Source: Glaciecola flavus (GTDB lineage: Bacteria; Pseudomonadota; Gammaproteobacteria; Enterobacterales; Alteromonadaceae). From it: DNA of 64,000 bases. Where the stretch lies: positions 248,001 to 312,000 of the forward strand of contig NZ_JBHRSW010000004.1 of NCBI RefSeq assembly GCF_042646125.1, given 5' to 3'. Positions 17,044-26,825 of this stretch are shown here, piece by piece (the first letter of the stretch is position 1; every line of letters starts with the position of its first letter). The position numbers were made by a program, and so were the translations under genes. The notes under the pieces were generated by a model. That model was not told where the DNA came from. It ran no database searches and was given only the letters and a program-made list of their open reading frames with translations.

Positions 17044-17317
17044 CCTTTCCGCGAATGAACGTAGAGCGATTATCAATAAGTTAGAACAGTCGCTGATGAA
17101 CGGTGAAGAGCATATTGGGATCATCATCAAGTCAATACGAACTGAGCTGTACGGTATGACACAAACCCAATATGCGAAGTTTGTCAAAGTGTCTGATAAG
17201 ACACTCAGAGACATAGAAAAAGGCAATACTGATCCCCGTATTTCGGTTGTGAATAAGCTTCTTAAACCCGGGGGATTTAGACTCTCGGCAAGAAAAGCAG
17301 CTCAAATCTCACTATGA
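17036..17317 (+). CDS. hipB: HipB-like XRE-family antitoxin/repressor
   Basis: A 93-residue DNA-binding protein with a helix-turn-helix at about residues 40-72 (MTQTQYAKFVKVSDKTLRDI, then EKGNTDP), the XRE/HipB pattern. It ends in LLKPGGFRLSARK. Translation is coupled to hipA through an 8-bp overlap (17036-17043). By family it should bind and neutralise the HipA kinase and repress the operon. Being second in the operon is unusual for hipB and would make antitoxin supply depend on toxin translation. Its stop is only 10 bp from the convergent recB stop. Confidence 0.8.
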   Translation: MLNLSANERRAIINKLEQSLMNGEEHIGIIIKSIRTELYGMTQTQYAKFVKVSDKTLRDIEKGNTDPRISVVNKLLKPGGFRLSARKAAQISL

Positions 17318-17327
17318 GGTATATATC

Positions 17328-20300
17328 TCAGGCTTTCCCGAGCAAATCATCAAGCTCCATAATATCTATTTGCTCAGGAGGCACATAATACACCCCATTC
17401 TTGGCACAGTTTATTTGTTCGTTAGTCATACCTCGCAAATACAAATACATCACACCGCCAAAATGCTTGTTGTAGGAATAATCTTGGATTTTTTGCTTCA
17501 ACAGTCTATGCAGCGCAACCGCGTAGATATGGTACTGCAAATCATAATAGTGCGATTGCATATGTGAGAATAATTGAGCATTGTCATAATCAGAAAAACG
17601 ATCACCCAAAAAGCTCGATTTATAGTCTACTAGGTAGTATCTCCCCTCGTGCTCAAATATTAAGTCAATAAAGCCCTGCATTAAGCCATGTAAAGGTATA
17701 TTACCCGCTAAATTCAGTGGCATATAGGGCAGCTGCCAATATTCGGATAGTGTTTTTCTGTGCTCAGTAATTATTGCGTTTAGCTTAGTGACGGAAAGCC
17801 CATCTAGTGGAAAGAAAAAGTTGCTTTCTCGCAAAGTCTGCTCAAAAGCTAAGTCTTTCAAACACAAGCCATTTTCCATAATTGGCGTTTGCAAGCATGC
17901 CTGTAACCACTCGAATAAGGCGTCTTTTTGCGTCTCATCAAACCAAGAATACTTATGCGCCAAACTCTGCCACGAGTGCGCAAAGTCAGGGGAGCTAAAA
18001 TCCGTCAACTCTAACAAATCATGCAACAGGTTCCCGGCATCAGCCCCAGGCGTTAAACTAAAACGCAGCATCGGTGACTGTGGTGTATAGTTTGTCGATG
18101 CTTGTTTAATCACAGCAGGATCTTCGAGATCGCGTGACAAGCTTTGCACACCTGAGGTATCTGAATGTGCTTGCGCTATGGCACTAAAAGAACGTAAAGC
18201 CCAAGTTTCAGGGGGCGCTACACTGACTTTTTTGAATGTTAAATCAGGTAGTTGTCGTTCCGGCATATACTGACTACTGTTTTGTTCAAGCACCTGATGA
18301 ATGCAAACCACATCCATAACCGCCTTGAGTTCGCACCTAATAGCCTTGGCGAGCATATCCCAAGGACTAGCTTTCAGCTCAATATCACGCTGGGTATCAC
18401 CTGAATTATTAAGCCCTAATGCCTTGTGTAAAGCGCTGTCCATACTCGCTTGCGCGCAAAGCATACCCAAATAACAACGATGAGTAGAACGGGTCACCGC
18501 CACATAAAGCAGGCGCATCCGTTCAGCTTGTTCTTCTTTAAACGCGCGAGTATATGCGTCGTTTGAAAATCCTAATTGCGTGGTCAGTCGCCCTTCTTTG
18601 TTGTGATACACCAAAGTCTCTAGATTGAGCGAAGGCGCGCCTGCATTGGCAAAGGGCACAAAAACAATGGGATATTCAAGCCCCTTGGATTTATGTTGTG
18701 TAATAATTTTTATCAGCGCTTGATCACTTTCCAGTCGAATTTCACTCGTGTTGGCATCCTTACCGCTAATTTGTTTTTGCAACCACAATAATTGTGCTTT
18801 AGGCGTGTGTTGGATCACAGCCACACTGGCCAACTCTTCTGCTAAATGCATAAAGTTGGTCATCACCCGTTCTGCATCCAATATTGGCACTACGTTGGTA
18901 CGCACAATACCATTTACAAGCGAAAACACGCCTTCCTGCCACCATCTCTGCTTATATTCAGCCATCAACTTATAAACAACTTGCCAATTAGGGTGATCTT
19001 CGTCTTCGAAAAGCGCTTGCACCTTTATACCAGCGTCGTTTGGAAGAAGAACGCCGGTCGCTAACGCAGCCCGCGTTTTAGTCATGTCATTTAGGGTATT
19101 GATTGCATCGAGTACATAAAAAAGGTGCTTTGCCTGAATCGATTCAAACAAAGCGGTCCGCTCACTTAAGTACACGCTTTTTAGCCCTGCTTTGGCGAAC
19201 GCACTGCGAATCAAATTAGCTTCATGCCCTGTCCTCACCAAAATAGCAATATCCCTAGCTCTAACAGGCTCATTAGTGCTCACTTGACTATGTTGACTTG
19301 GCTCATCATTGCTAACTGGTCTAAATACATAGTGTTCAAGTAAATCGATGATCTCTTTGATCATCCATTGAATAATCAATTGTATTTGCTGATATTCTTG
19401 ATCTTTGTTTTTTGCAGTTTCAGGTACATCTGCTATCGCAAAATGTAAGGCGGTAGTCTGTGCTTGTTCAGTTTGCGCATTGTATAGAGCTACGCTGGCT
19501 GCTTTTGCAGATGGCGAGGCTTTGACAGGCACATAATCGATGCCAAATGAAAACTTACTGTCATTGTTACTTGATTGAATTTCCGCTTTTGTGTTGTGTA
19601 TTGCTGGCGGCGTATCGCCGTTTAAGCTATTAGAAAACAAAGCGTTGTACGCTTTCACCATGCCTTGTGTGGATCGCCAATTGGTATCCATTGACCACAA
19701 ATAATCCGCGTCATGTTTCGCGCTCAAATAAGTAAAGACATCGCCGCCGCGAAAGCCATAAATAGCCTGTTTTGGATCACCTATCATGTATAAGGCAAGA
19801 TCTTTCGCTGCTAAAGTTAAGTTGTTGCCGTCTGTGCCTTCTGTTGCGCCCAATTGACTCGACGCGCTTGAAAAGGCACTATCCGTTTGATATTTTTTCC
19901 TGCCATAGAGTGCGTCTAAAATGGCATATTGATTGTCATCCGTATCTTGAAATTCATCGACCAAGGCGACAGGGTAAGTATTACGGATTTTTCTTAATAA
20001 ATTCTCGCGATTATCCTGCTTACACAACCCTTCAGCCACTTTACTGATCATTTGATCAAAGCTGAGTAAGCCTTGCCTGTCTAATTCTACATTGACCTTT
20101 TCTTTGATAGCCAACAATTTTGGCGCAAGCAATTGGTACAAGCCCAACTTACCCAATCCTTTGAATATTTTTTTACCATTTACGGTGTAAGCTTGACTAA
20201 AGATGCGTTGTACGGCTTCACTTTGCATTGTCAATTTGTCTGCAAATTCGGGGGTATACTTTTTCTTGCGACCAGCACTTGTCAAGATTAGGAAGCCCTT

Positions 20301-21278
20301 TGCAACAAAGAGCTTATCTACATTTGCTTCTTTTTCACTTTCTAGCGCCTGACATAAGGTAGCAAAGAATTCACTTTGGCTATCATCATTATCGAAAACC
20401 ATCTCAAATGACGAACACGGTGAGGGTAACGCTAACCAAGCGAGCGCTTCATCCACTTCCTTATCAATTTTTTCTTTGTTTGCTGGCTTATCCGCTAGCC
20501 CCAGATAAAAATCCGTTCGGTTTTCACGAAAAAACTGACTCAAGGTTTCCCGCGTATCTTCTGCATCTTGCCAAGCTTGAACCAAGGTTTTCATCAGTCC
20601 CGAAGCAATATCCTCAAGGTTAACTACCCGCAAATGCGTATGCTTGTTGAAAACCGCATAGAACCTAGTGTACAAGCCCGCAGGAGTGTGAAGCTTCGCC
20701 TCTTCTAGTTGCTCAAAAAACGGCGTATCTTGGCGCCACAATAGTAATGCATCGGTAATGGCCTGAGTGTAGAATGCCTCTGTAGTAGTCTGGATCAGCG
20801 CTTCGGTATTGTATTGAAAACTGGAGGCAAACTGTGCCAATAAGCGCTGACAAAAACCGTGAATAGTAAAAATACTGGCATCATCAATTTCCAAACGAGC
20901 AATGTTTAAAAGCTGCTCGCCACGTATTTTGCTAACACGCGTTTGCATGGCCTGCAGCATGGGATCAGTAGGCGAGTGCCACTGTGCTAGCACTTCATCG
21001 ATGTAATCAGCGACTCTGCCTTTGATTTCTTCCGTTGCCGCTTCGGTAAAGGTCATCACAAGTATTTGCTGTACACTGAGTTCGCGTTCAAGTAATAAAC
21101 GTAAGTAAATACGCGTGATATTAAAGGTTTTTCCAGTACCTGCACTGGCTTCAATCAAGTGTATGCCGTGCAAAGGTATCGTGTCTGGCGATAAATTTAA
21201 GGCTGCTTCCTGTGCAGCTTTGCTAGTAGATTGACGCCGAGTTTTGTCACGCAGAGCGTGTGTATTTGTCTCGTCCAT
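17328..21278 (-). CDS. recB: Exodeoxyribonuclease V beta subunit RecB
   Basis: The 3'-5' helicase and nuclease subunit of RecBCD, which processes double-strand DNA ends for recombination and degrades foreign linear DNA. The 1316-residue protein (E. coli 1180) has Walker A EASAGTGKT near residue 43, the UvrD-family motifs VDEFQDTD and GDPKQAIYGFRGGD, and VAVTRSTHRCYLG. The C-terminal nuclease site is GFIDL (about 1202) with VDYKSS (about 1217-1222). It starts directly after the recC stop (TAA then ATG, no gap). Downstream, where recD is usually found, there is instead the convergent hipA-hipB pair. The extra length lies in the helicase part. Confidence 0.95.
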   Translation of the reverse strand: MDETNTHALRDKTRRQSTSKAAQEAALNLSPDTIPLHGIHLIEASAGTGKTFNITRIYLRLLLERELSVQQILVMTFTEAATEEIKGRVADYIDEVLAQWHSPTDPMLQAMQTRVSKIRGEQLLNIARLEIDDASIFTIHGFCQRLLAQFASSFQYNTEALIQTTTEAFYTQAITDALLLWRQDTPFFEQLEEAKLHTPAGLYTRFYAVFNKHTHLRVVNLEDIASGLMKTLVQAWQDAEDTRETLSQFFRENRTDFYLGLADKPANKEKIDKEVDEALAWLALPSPCSSFEMVFDNDDSQSEFFATLCQALESEKEANVDKLFVAKGFLILTSAGRKKKYTPEFADKLTMQSEAVQRIFSQAYTVNGKKIFKGLGKLGLYQLLAPKLLAIKEKVNVELDRQGLLSFDQMISKVAEGLCKQDNRENLLRKIRNTYPVALVDEFQDTDDNQYAILDALYGRKKYQTDSAFSSASSQLGATEGTDGNNLTLAAKDLALYMIGDPKQAIYGFRGGDVFTYLSAKHDADYLWSMDTNWRSTQGMVKAYNALFSNSLNGDTPPAIHNTKAEIQSSNNDSKFSFGIDYVPVKASPSAKAASVALYNAQTEQAQTTALHFAIADVPETAKNKDQEYQQIQLIIQWMIKEIIDLLEHYVFRPVSNDEPSQHSQVSTNEPVRARDIAILVRTGHEANLIRSAFAKAGLKSVYLSERTALFESIQAKHLFYVLDAINTLNDMTKTRAALATGVLLPNDAGIKVQALFEDEDHPNWQVVYKLMAEYKQRWWQEGVFSLVNGIVRTNVVPILDAERVMTNFMHLAEELASVAVIQHTPKAQLLWLQKQISGKDANTSEIRLESDQALIKIITQHKSKGLEYPIVFVPFANAGAPSLNLETLVYHNKEGRLTTQLGFSNDAYTRAFKEEQAERMRLLYVAVTRSTHRCYLGMLCAQASMDSALHKALGLNNSGDTQRDIELKASPWDMLAKAIRCELKAVMDVVCIHQVLEQNSSQYMPERQLPDLTFKKVSVAPPETWALRSFSAIAQAHSDTSGVQSLSRDLEDPAVIKQASTNYTPQSPMLRFSLTPGADAGNLLHDLLELTDFSSPDFAHSWQSLAHKYSWFDETQKDALFEWLQACLQTPIMENGLCLKDLAFEQTLRESNFFFPLDGLSVTKLNAIITEHRKTLSEYWQLPYMPLNLAGNIPLHGLMQGFIDLIFEHEGRYYLVDYKSSFLGDRFSDYDNAQLFSHMQSHYYDLQYHIYAVALHRLLKQKIQDYSYNKHFGGVMYLYLRGMTNEQINCAKNGVYYVPPEQIDIMELDDLLGKA

Positions 21279-24200
21279 TTATGAAAAAGCCTTTAAATAG
21301 GTGTCAAAATATACCTGTAACAAATCTTCACTCAAGTCCGGAAATACGCCGCCAAATAGACATTGCACATACAAATCGTCAGCTAGCCCCATTGGGTTAG
21401 CTTTCGATTTCGTTTGCGTCCTTTTTCGCCAACTGTTTTTTACACCCTCATCTTTTAATGCTTCTTGCGCCGTCGCCACTTTTTGTAAATCTTTTGCAAA
21501 AGGCATATGCAGCAGCATTGGTTGTTCACTACCTAAAATAAAATACTTCACAAACCCCTGAAGTTGCGCAAATGCCTCATCCTTCGACTCGATAGATACC
21601 GCTACTTCTTCAAGTTTTGGCTTACCGCGATACATACGCGCATAAAACGCTTTTGTTTCGCACTTGCCAAATTGCACGGCATAACACAACATGTGTAAAT
21701 AAATGTCTAGATACTGATAATCAGACAATTCATTATCAACGCTAAAAAACAAGGGACAATCATCTGCATCAACTTGCACGGTGTAAATAAAATCGAAACC
21801 TTCTACATTGACTTTCCCGTCAATGCTATTTGTAAGTGTCGCTTTTTTGTCTGTGACCAGTTTCATCAAAGCGGTTTCTTGCGATACGACATCATCCAAA
21901 TACGTTAAATTAGGTAGATCACCACTTTCTAAGAAATACTGATTAAGTCGAGATAAGCTCGCGTTTTGTATGTTCAACACAGCAGTTTGGTCTCTTGCAT
22001 TCTCGTGGCTATCGCCAAATATTCGCTGATTTGCAGAAAGTTGCCTTAGCAGAAGTGTCCTAACCTTTCGGCGATGATTGTTGGTATAGTCAAATGCTTG
22101 TTCACCCCCCTGCTTTTCAAGAGACGGAAAATACACTTGCAAGCGTTTGTTAGCAAAATACCGAATAGGGTTTTGATAAAACCGAATCAACTCATTTAAA
22201 TGAACGGTAGTTTTCAAAGGCGCAAGGCGATAAGGAGTTTGAATCTCAGACTTTTTGCTTTCTTGCGTGTTCAGTAGCGCTTGAGCTCTACTGAACCAAA
22301 TAGCATCAGTGCTCATGAAATACTTATGTGGTGATGTTTCAGATGAGTTTTTCTCAGAAGATCCAGTGGGATTGGCAAACTCTGCCACTGAAAAAGGATG
22401 CAGGCCGTGATATTGCACGGGTATATTAGCCTCGCCAAATCGTTGGTGGCAATAATCGAGCAACTCAGTCAGCACTAAGCTCGGTAAACGTTCCGCATTG
22501 TCTTTAGCGCTTCGGTACAAATAACTCAAATACAGCGTTGATTCAGCCGATAAAATCGCTTCTAAGAATAAATATCTATCGTCATTTGCGCGAGAACGGT
22601 CACCCAACTTACGCGGGGAAATCGACATCAAATCTAATTCTGACAGCACGCTTTTACGTGGGTATTTGTCTTGGTTTAACCCCAATACACCAATGATCTT
22701 AAACGGCACACTGCGCATCGGCATCATGGAACAAAAGGTGATCTTTCCCGCCATGAACTTTGCTTTTGTTTCTGGGATGGACAATAACTGTTTGAGTGCA
22801 GTAACGATACTCACCCACGAGCAAGTTAAATCGGAACAAGTCGCGATGGTAATATTCTGTGATAGCTCGTTAATAGCAGTTTGTATCAGGCTTACGCCAA
22901 AAGCAGCGTCATCGCCAATACGATATTGTTCCAACACTTTACTTAGGCGTTTCACCCATTTAGCTAAATTCCTTGTATCGCCAAACTGTTCGTTAATCGC
23001 CAACAACCATTCAAGATAAGCAATAAACCGCCCTAAAATTACTTGATTTAAGCCTTCTATGCCTTCAATACACGCAATTTCGTCCGCCCATTTTATGTTT
23101 TCCTGGTTGACTGCCCCCATTATTAGCCGCGCCAATCCCTGCGACCAAGTGTGCGAATGTTCAGCTTCTGTACTACCCAATATTTGTGCTTTGTTTTTGC
23201 TGTCTATCCCCCACATTACTGACGCACTCTCGAGCCAATGCTGTACTTTTTGCAGATCGTCATCCGTCAAAGAAAAACTGCTGGCCAAGCCTTTATCTAC
23301 CAAAGGCGACATCACCGCATCCAATGAAAAGCGCGTTTTGTTTAAGCTAATAACTTGAATAAAACTCTCCACCGCTGTTTCACTTTCGATTGGGCGGCGA
23401 TCAGAAATACTGACAGGTAGTGAATGCGAGCCCGCATCATCTGATTCAAAAACGGCACGAATAAAGGGTGCGTAGTCTTCTATGGCTGGGCACATGATAA
23501 GCACGTCCCGAAGTGCCAAACTACTATCTTCTGCAAAGCGATTCACCAGAAAGTCTTTTAGAACTTGCAACTCTCTCAGTTGACTATAATTTCCGTGCAC
23601 TTGTATCGTGGCGTCCGGTTTTGCACAATGATTAGTATGTTCGGGTACGGCATTAATATTCGCGTTCGTTCCCCGTCGAATGTCGTCTTGCAAAAGCTGC
23701 AGTAGACTTGGATTTTGCGAATCATCGTGAGACGCAAAGGATGAGATTTCGAGGTAGTCTTGTGCCAACACTTGATTGATCATCTCTTTTCCCTGCTGCC
23801 CCATGTTTCTGAGCAAGGGGTTTAGATCATCGAGTTCAATAGGCGCTAATTGCGTGTTTTTCTTTAGCTGATAAGCAATTTGTTTGTTTGATTGCGCATC
23901 CCCCCAATAGTTTTCGCAAGGATTAAGCATAAAAAAGTGAACGTTCGTTACTTCAGCTAATGCGGTAAAAAAAGAAAAATACTGCACTGGCAATGTATTG
24001 ATGGCAAATATATAAATATCTGCTGGCAACACCTGTTGAGCTTCTTTAAGCCGTGTTAAGGCGCTTGCTTGCAAGTTGACAGGGTGCTGAGGCGCTTGCA
24101 GCGTCAGTTCTTGCCAAATCCATCTTTGCCACACACTCAAGTGCTTAAACGATTCTTGGCTTTCTAGATTATCAACAATATCGCTTGCTTGCGCTTCCCA

Positions 24201-24665
24201 TGCACTTATCCATTCAGGACGAAATACAATATATTGCTCAAAGACATCCGCCACTTGTCGCGCGAAAGCAAATATGATTTCGTCATCAAGTAGTGCACCA
24301 TCATCTGCTCGAATAAAGCGGTCAATTTGCGTCTTAATCGATTGTTCATTTGGCTGAGTATTTTTCAATATTGTTATAATTCGCCAAACCAATATTTCTC
24401 GTTTATAGGGCGACTGTTTTGGGATTAAATCATCACCTAGTAAATCCCGACAACAAGACCAGACAAAGCGCGTAGGCAAAGGAAACGATAAGTTCATGGC
24501 AATGCCATTTAGCTCGGCGAGCTTTACACTTAACCAATGTTGCATACCGGTATGTTGCACTAATATTTGCGTCGGGGCTAAAGGGTTGGCATGTCTACTG
24601 TTGATAACCGCATTCAACATTTCAGCTAAATGCTGTAAGCGATTAGATGGGTAGAAGTAAAACAA
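21279..24665 (-). CDS. recC: Exodeoxyribonuclease V gamma subunit RecC
   Basis: The Chi-recognition subunit of RecBCD. The 1128-residue protein (E. coli 1122) begins MFYFYPSNRLQHLAEMLN, the RecC N-terminus. It carries the family stretches LVQHTGMQHWLSVKLAE, IMCPAIEDYAPFI, CSMMPMRSVPFKIIGVLG and DRYLFLEAILSA. Like other RecC proteins it has a helicase-like fold with decayed catalytic motifs. recB follows with no intergenic base, so the two are cotranscribed and probably translationally coupled. The upstream side is a 379-bp non-coding gap. Confidence 0.96.
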   Translation of the reverse strand: MFYFYPSNRLQHLAEMLNAVINSRHANPLAPTQILVQHTGMQHWLSVKLAELNGIAMNLSFPLPTRFVWSCCRDLLGDDLIPKQSPYKREILVWRIITILKNTQPNEQSIKTQIDRFIRADDGALLDDEIIFAFARQVADVFEQYIVFRPEWISAWEAQASDIVDNLESQESFKHLSVWQRWIWQELTLQAPQHPVNLQASALTRLKEAQQVLPADIYIFAINTLPVQYFSFFTALAEVTNVHFFMLNPCENYWGDAQSNKQIAYQLKKNTQLAPIELDDLNPLLRNMGQQGKEMINQVLAQDYLEISSFASHDDSQNPSLLQLLQDDIRRGTNANINAVPEHTNHCAKPDATIQVHGNYSQLRELQVLKDFLVNRFAEDSSLALRDVLIMCPAIEDYAPFIRAVFESDDAGSHSLPVSISDRRPIESETAVESFIQVISLNKTRFSLDAVMSPLVDKGLASSFSLTDDDLQKVQHWLESASVMWGIDSKNKAQILGSTEAEHSHTWSQGLARLIMGAVNQENIKWADEIACIEGIEGLNQVILGRFIAYLEWLLAINEQFGDTRNLAKWVKRLSKVLEQYRIGDDAAFGVSLIQTAINELSQNITIATCSDLTCSWVSIVTALKQLLSIPETKAKFMAGKITFCSMMPMRSVPFKIIGVLGLNQDKYPRKSVLSELDLMSISPRKLGDRSRANDDRYLFLEAILSAESTLYLSYLYRSAKDNAERLPSLVLTELLDYCHQRFGEANIPVQYHGLHPFSVAEFANPTGSSEKNSSETSPHKYFMSTDAIWFSRAQALLNTQESKKSEIQTPYRLAPLKTTVHLNELIRFYQNPIRYFANKRLQVYFPSLEKQGGEQAFDYTNNHRRKVRTLLLRQLSANQRIFGDSHENARDQTAVLNIQNASLSRLNQYFLESGDLPNLTYLDDVVSQETALMKLVTDKKATLTNSIDGKVNVEGFDFIYTVQVDADDCPLFFSVDNELSDYQYLDIYLHMLCYAVQFGKCETKAFYARMYRGKPKLEEVAVSIESKDEAFAQLQGFVKYFILGSEQPMLLHMPFAKDLQKVATAQEALKDEGVKNSWRKRTQTKSKANPMGLADDLYVQCLFGGVFPDLSEDLLQVYFDTYLKAFS

Positions 24666-25044
24666 GTAATGATCCCTAAATAATAATGAAAAATCCTAGC
24701 CGTATTCCCGCTTAATATTGATGTACAAAAAGGAAAGAAGCCAGTTTTATTAATATAAGGATATAAGAAAATAGGTAGGAAGTCTGCACAGACCGGGGAC
24801 ACACCGGTCTGTGCAGGAAACTTTAGTTAGTCTAGATTCCATCTATAAAACTCACTAAAGCACACACAACACTTTTACTAAAGCAAAAGCATTGCCAGTT
24901 TTGTTTTTTCTTTATTTTCAATAACTTAATTATTTAGGGAAATTAAAAAATAAAACTACTGATTAAAATAAGTGCATAGTTTTTGGTCTTCGCACCAAAA
25001 GACAGCATACACACAGTACATTGTCTTTTGCCTGTGCTATATAC
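24666..25044. other. Intergenic region between the phosphate-binding-like gene and recC
   Basis: A 379-bp AT-rich gap between two minus-strand genes. It contains one clear structure, the terminator-like hairpin at 24784-24816, and should hold the recC promoter. No coding sequence or RNA gene was recognised. Confidence 0.7.
24784..24816 (-). terminator. Hairpin downstream of the porin/phosphate-binding operon
   Basis: A perfect 13-bp stem (CTGCACAGACCGG, 24784-24796, with its complement at 24804-24816) has a 7-nt loop. It lies 228 bp past the stop of the phosphate-binding-like gene and 119 bp ahead of recC. There is no strong T tract on either strand, so it is a terminator candidate only. Confidence 0.45.
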
Positions 25045-25455
25045 CTATAAGTTCACAGCCTTCACTGAATCCGTCAATGAAGAGGAGTCGATATACCCAA
25101 TAACACTAGGATTTTTTGTGACTAGATCAATCACTTCTGCATCACTCGATACCTCTTTGGGCGGTATGCCTTTTCCGGTAAATACGAGTTTTGACCAATA
25201 GGCAGAGACCTGACTAGAGCTTCGGCCGACTACTGTCTCATCAAACGACTGACGAATAGCACTGTCAGCAGATTGATTAACCGGTATTGTCGGCGAGCCA
25301 TCACCGAATTTCTTCGTTTTACCCAAAAATATACGTTGTACCAATTTGCTATCCAAAGCATTCGCATTGTCTTTGTTCACAATCACGATAAGCTCTGCAT
25401 TTACACTAGAAGCAGCTAGTATTAACGCTAAAGAACTGAATAATTTTTTAAACAT
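25045..25455 (-). CDS. Small phosphate ABC transporter substrate-binding-like protein
   Basis: A 136-residue exported protein with signal peptide MFKKLFSSLALILAASSVNA. The rest matches the PstS-like/PBP domain of short phosphate-binding-like proteins common in Shewanella and Alteromonas: SKLVQRIFLGKTKKFGDGSP, then NQSADSAIRQSFDE, SAYWSKLVFTGKG and NPSVIGYID. The ATG at 25455 follows GGGGGA and is preferred over an upstream in-frame start at 25512, which would precede the signal peptide. It is about half the size of true PstS, so it may bind phosphate or another anion. The porin gene lies 19 bp upstream on the same strand, suggesting an outer-membrane pore plus periplasmic binder unit. Confidence 0.8.
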   Translation of the reverse strand: MFKKLFSSLALILAASSVNAELIVIVNKDNANALDSKLVQRIFLGKTKKFGDGSPTIPVNQSADSAIRQSFDETVVGRSSSQVSAYWSKLVFTGKGIPPKEVSSDAEVIDLVTKNPSVIGYIDSSSLTDSVKAVNL

Positions 25456-25474
25456 ATTAATATCCCCCCGCAGC

Positions 25475-26629
25475 TTAAAAAACGTAACTTGCGGCAACTC
25501 TAAAGATTTCACCGTCTAGTTCATCATTTAATCGATCGTTATACTGTATTACTTCACCTTTTAGGGCAATTTGCGAATCCACATCGTATCTCAAGCCGAC
25601 GCTTAAGATTGAGAAGTCATCAAATTGTGCAATTTGAAAGGCAGAAACAGTTGCCGCGACAGTCGGCTGCAAAGGCGCTGGTAACGCTGCCACGCGGTCT
25701 AGAAATTTAATTTCGCCCGCACCATCTCTTCTCTCATAAGTTACCGAGGGGGTATACTTACCAAATCGACCACCCGTTGTCACATAATAGTTTGTATCTT
25801 TAGGCGTATTGGAATCTGCAACTTCAGCTACGGTGTATTCAGCGGAAGCAAAGTAATCAAAATTATCAAAACCAAGAGAAAATCCGTAAAATACGCCGGT
25901 ATCTTCATTAAAATCAAATAGGTCAGCTAATACTGGATCAAATTGATTGAAACTAGCCACCGCCTGACTCAGGCTTTCAAATGGCAAAGATACGGTCGAA
26001 CGACCATATACGGCTCTCAGCTTGTAGCTTTCATAAGCTGCTTGTGCAGAAAATAAAACTGTATCTGTTCCTTTAAGATCAGCAACAATATCTCCGTTGC
26101 CACCAACATCAATACCTTTGTTTTCTATCACGCCATAGGCACCCTGAAACTCATAGTCGATACCTGCGCTGTAGCCAGTGTGTCTTACACGTAATCCGTC
26201 TAAATTGTTAAATAGTATTCCATATACTGTTTGTGGTGCAGTAATCCAATGATATGAGTATCCGACATCCAATGATTCGCTATATAAAAATAATGGCAAG
26301 CGCAAGCGTCCTGCTGATATCTCGGTATTATCCGATAAGCTGTATGTTAGATATGCCCATTCAAATGAAGTATCAAAATCATTGCTTCCACGGGATATGA
26401 TTTGTGCAGTTGCACTCACTTTTTCGTTAACATCGCCGCTTAACTGAACCGCAAATAAGCTTTGATTAGAGAAATCAACACTATCCGAAAAGCCATAGAT
26501 ATCTGGGTCTGCGTCGGTGTTTGAATATCCTCCAACTAAGTTTGCAAATCCATTTATGCGAATGTCAGCTAAGCTTGACGGTGAGTAAAATGAAGCAGCG
26601 ATAGCTGCACTCAATAGTATTTTTTTCAT
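25475..26629 (-). CDS. Outer-membrane porin-like beta-barrel protein
   Basis: A 384-residue protein with signal peptide (MKKILLSAAIAASFYSPSSLA, cleavage near ADI), alternating beta-strand pattern throughout and a C-terminal phenylalanine (RVAASYVF), as needed for outer-membrane barrel insertion. Stretches such as EWAYLTYSLSDNTEISAGRL and RLPLFLYSESLDVGYSYHW resemble Gram-negative porins of the general/phosphate-associated type. It is the first gene of a two-gene unit with the small phosphate-binding-like protein. Substrate specificity cannot be read from sequence. Confidence 0.75.
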   Translation of the reverse strand: MKKILLSAAIAASFYSPSSLADIRINGFANLVGGYSNTDADPDIYGFSDSVDFSNQSLFAVQLSGDVNEKVSATAQIISRGSNDFDTSFEWAYLTYSLSDNTEISAGRLRLPLFLYSESLDVGYSYHWITAPQTVYGILFNNLDGLRVRHTGYSAGIDYEFQGAYGVIENKGIDVGGNGDIVADLKGTDTVLFSAQAAYESYKLRAVYGRSTVSLPFESLSQAVASFNQFDPVLADLFDFNEDTGVFYGFSLGFDNFDYFASAEYTVAEVADSNTPKDTNYYVTTGGRFGKYTPSVTYERRDGAGEIKFLDRVAALPAPLQPTVAATVSAFQIAQFDDFSILSVGLRYDVDSQIALKGEVIQYNDRLNDELDGEIFRVAASYVF

Positions 26630-26786
26630 GGTGTTTTCTTATCCTATTGCTGTGGCAATTATTGTGGTTTTTACCTAAGCCGTACTTTCTTTAATGAACC
26701 AAGAAAGTGTCCAAATAGGTAAAACCTAGCAATGGTATCGACTGCACCAGACTCAACTTTAGTATGAAAGACTTACAGAAATGGCG

Positions 26787-26820
26787 GAAATGGGGTCAGG
26801 AGTAGAAATGACCCCATTTC
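26787..26820. repeat. REP-like GGGGTCA hairpin downstream of the acyl-CoA ligase
   Basis: GAAATGGGGTCA (26787-26798) pairs perfectly with TGACCCCATTTC (26809-26820) around a 10-nt loop. The sequence resembles the TGGGGTCAGAGTA...TGACCCC type of palindrome often found beside IS200-like REP-associated transposases in marine gammaproteobacteria. It lies 5 bp after the ligase stop codon (minus strand), so it may also serve as that gene's terminator. No transposase is present in the window. Confidence 0.6.
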
Positions 26821-26825
26821 TGCTG

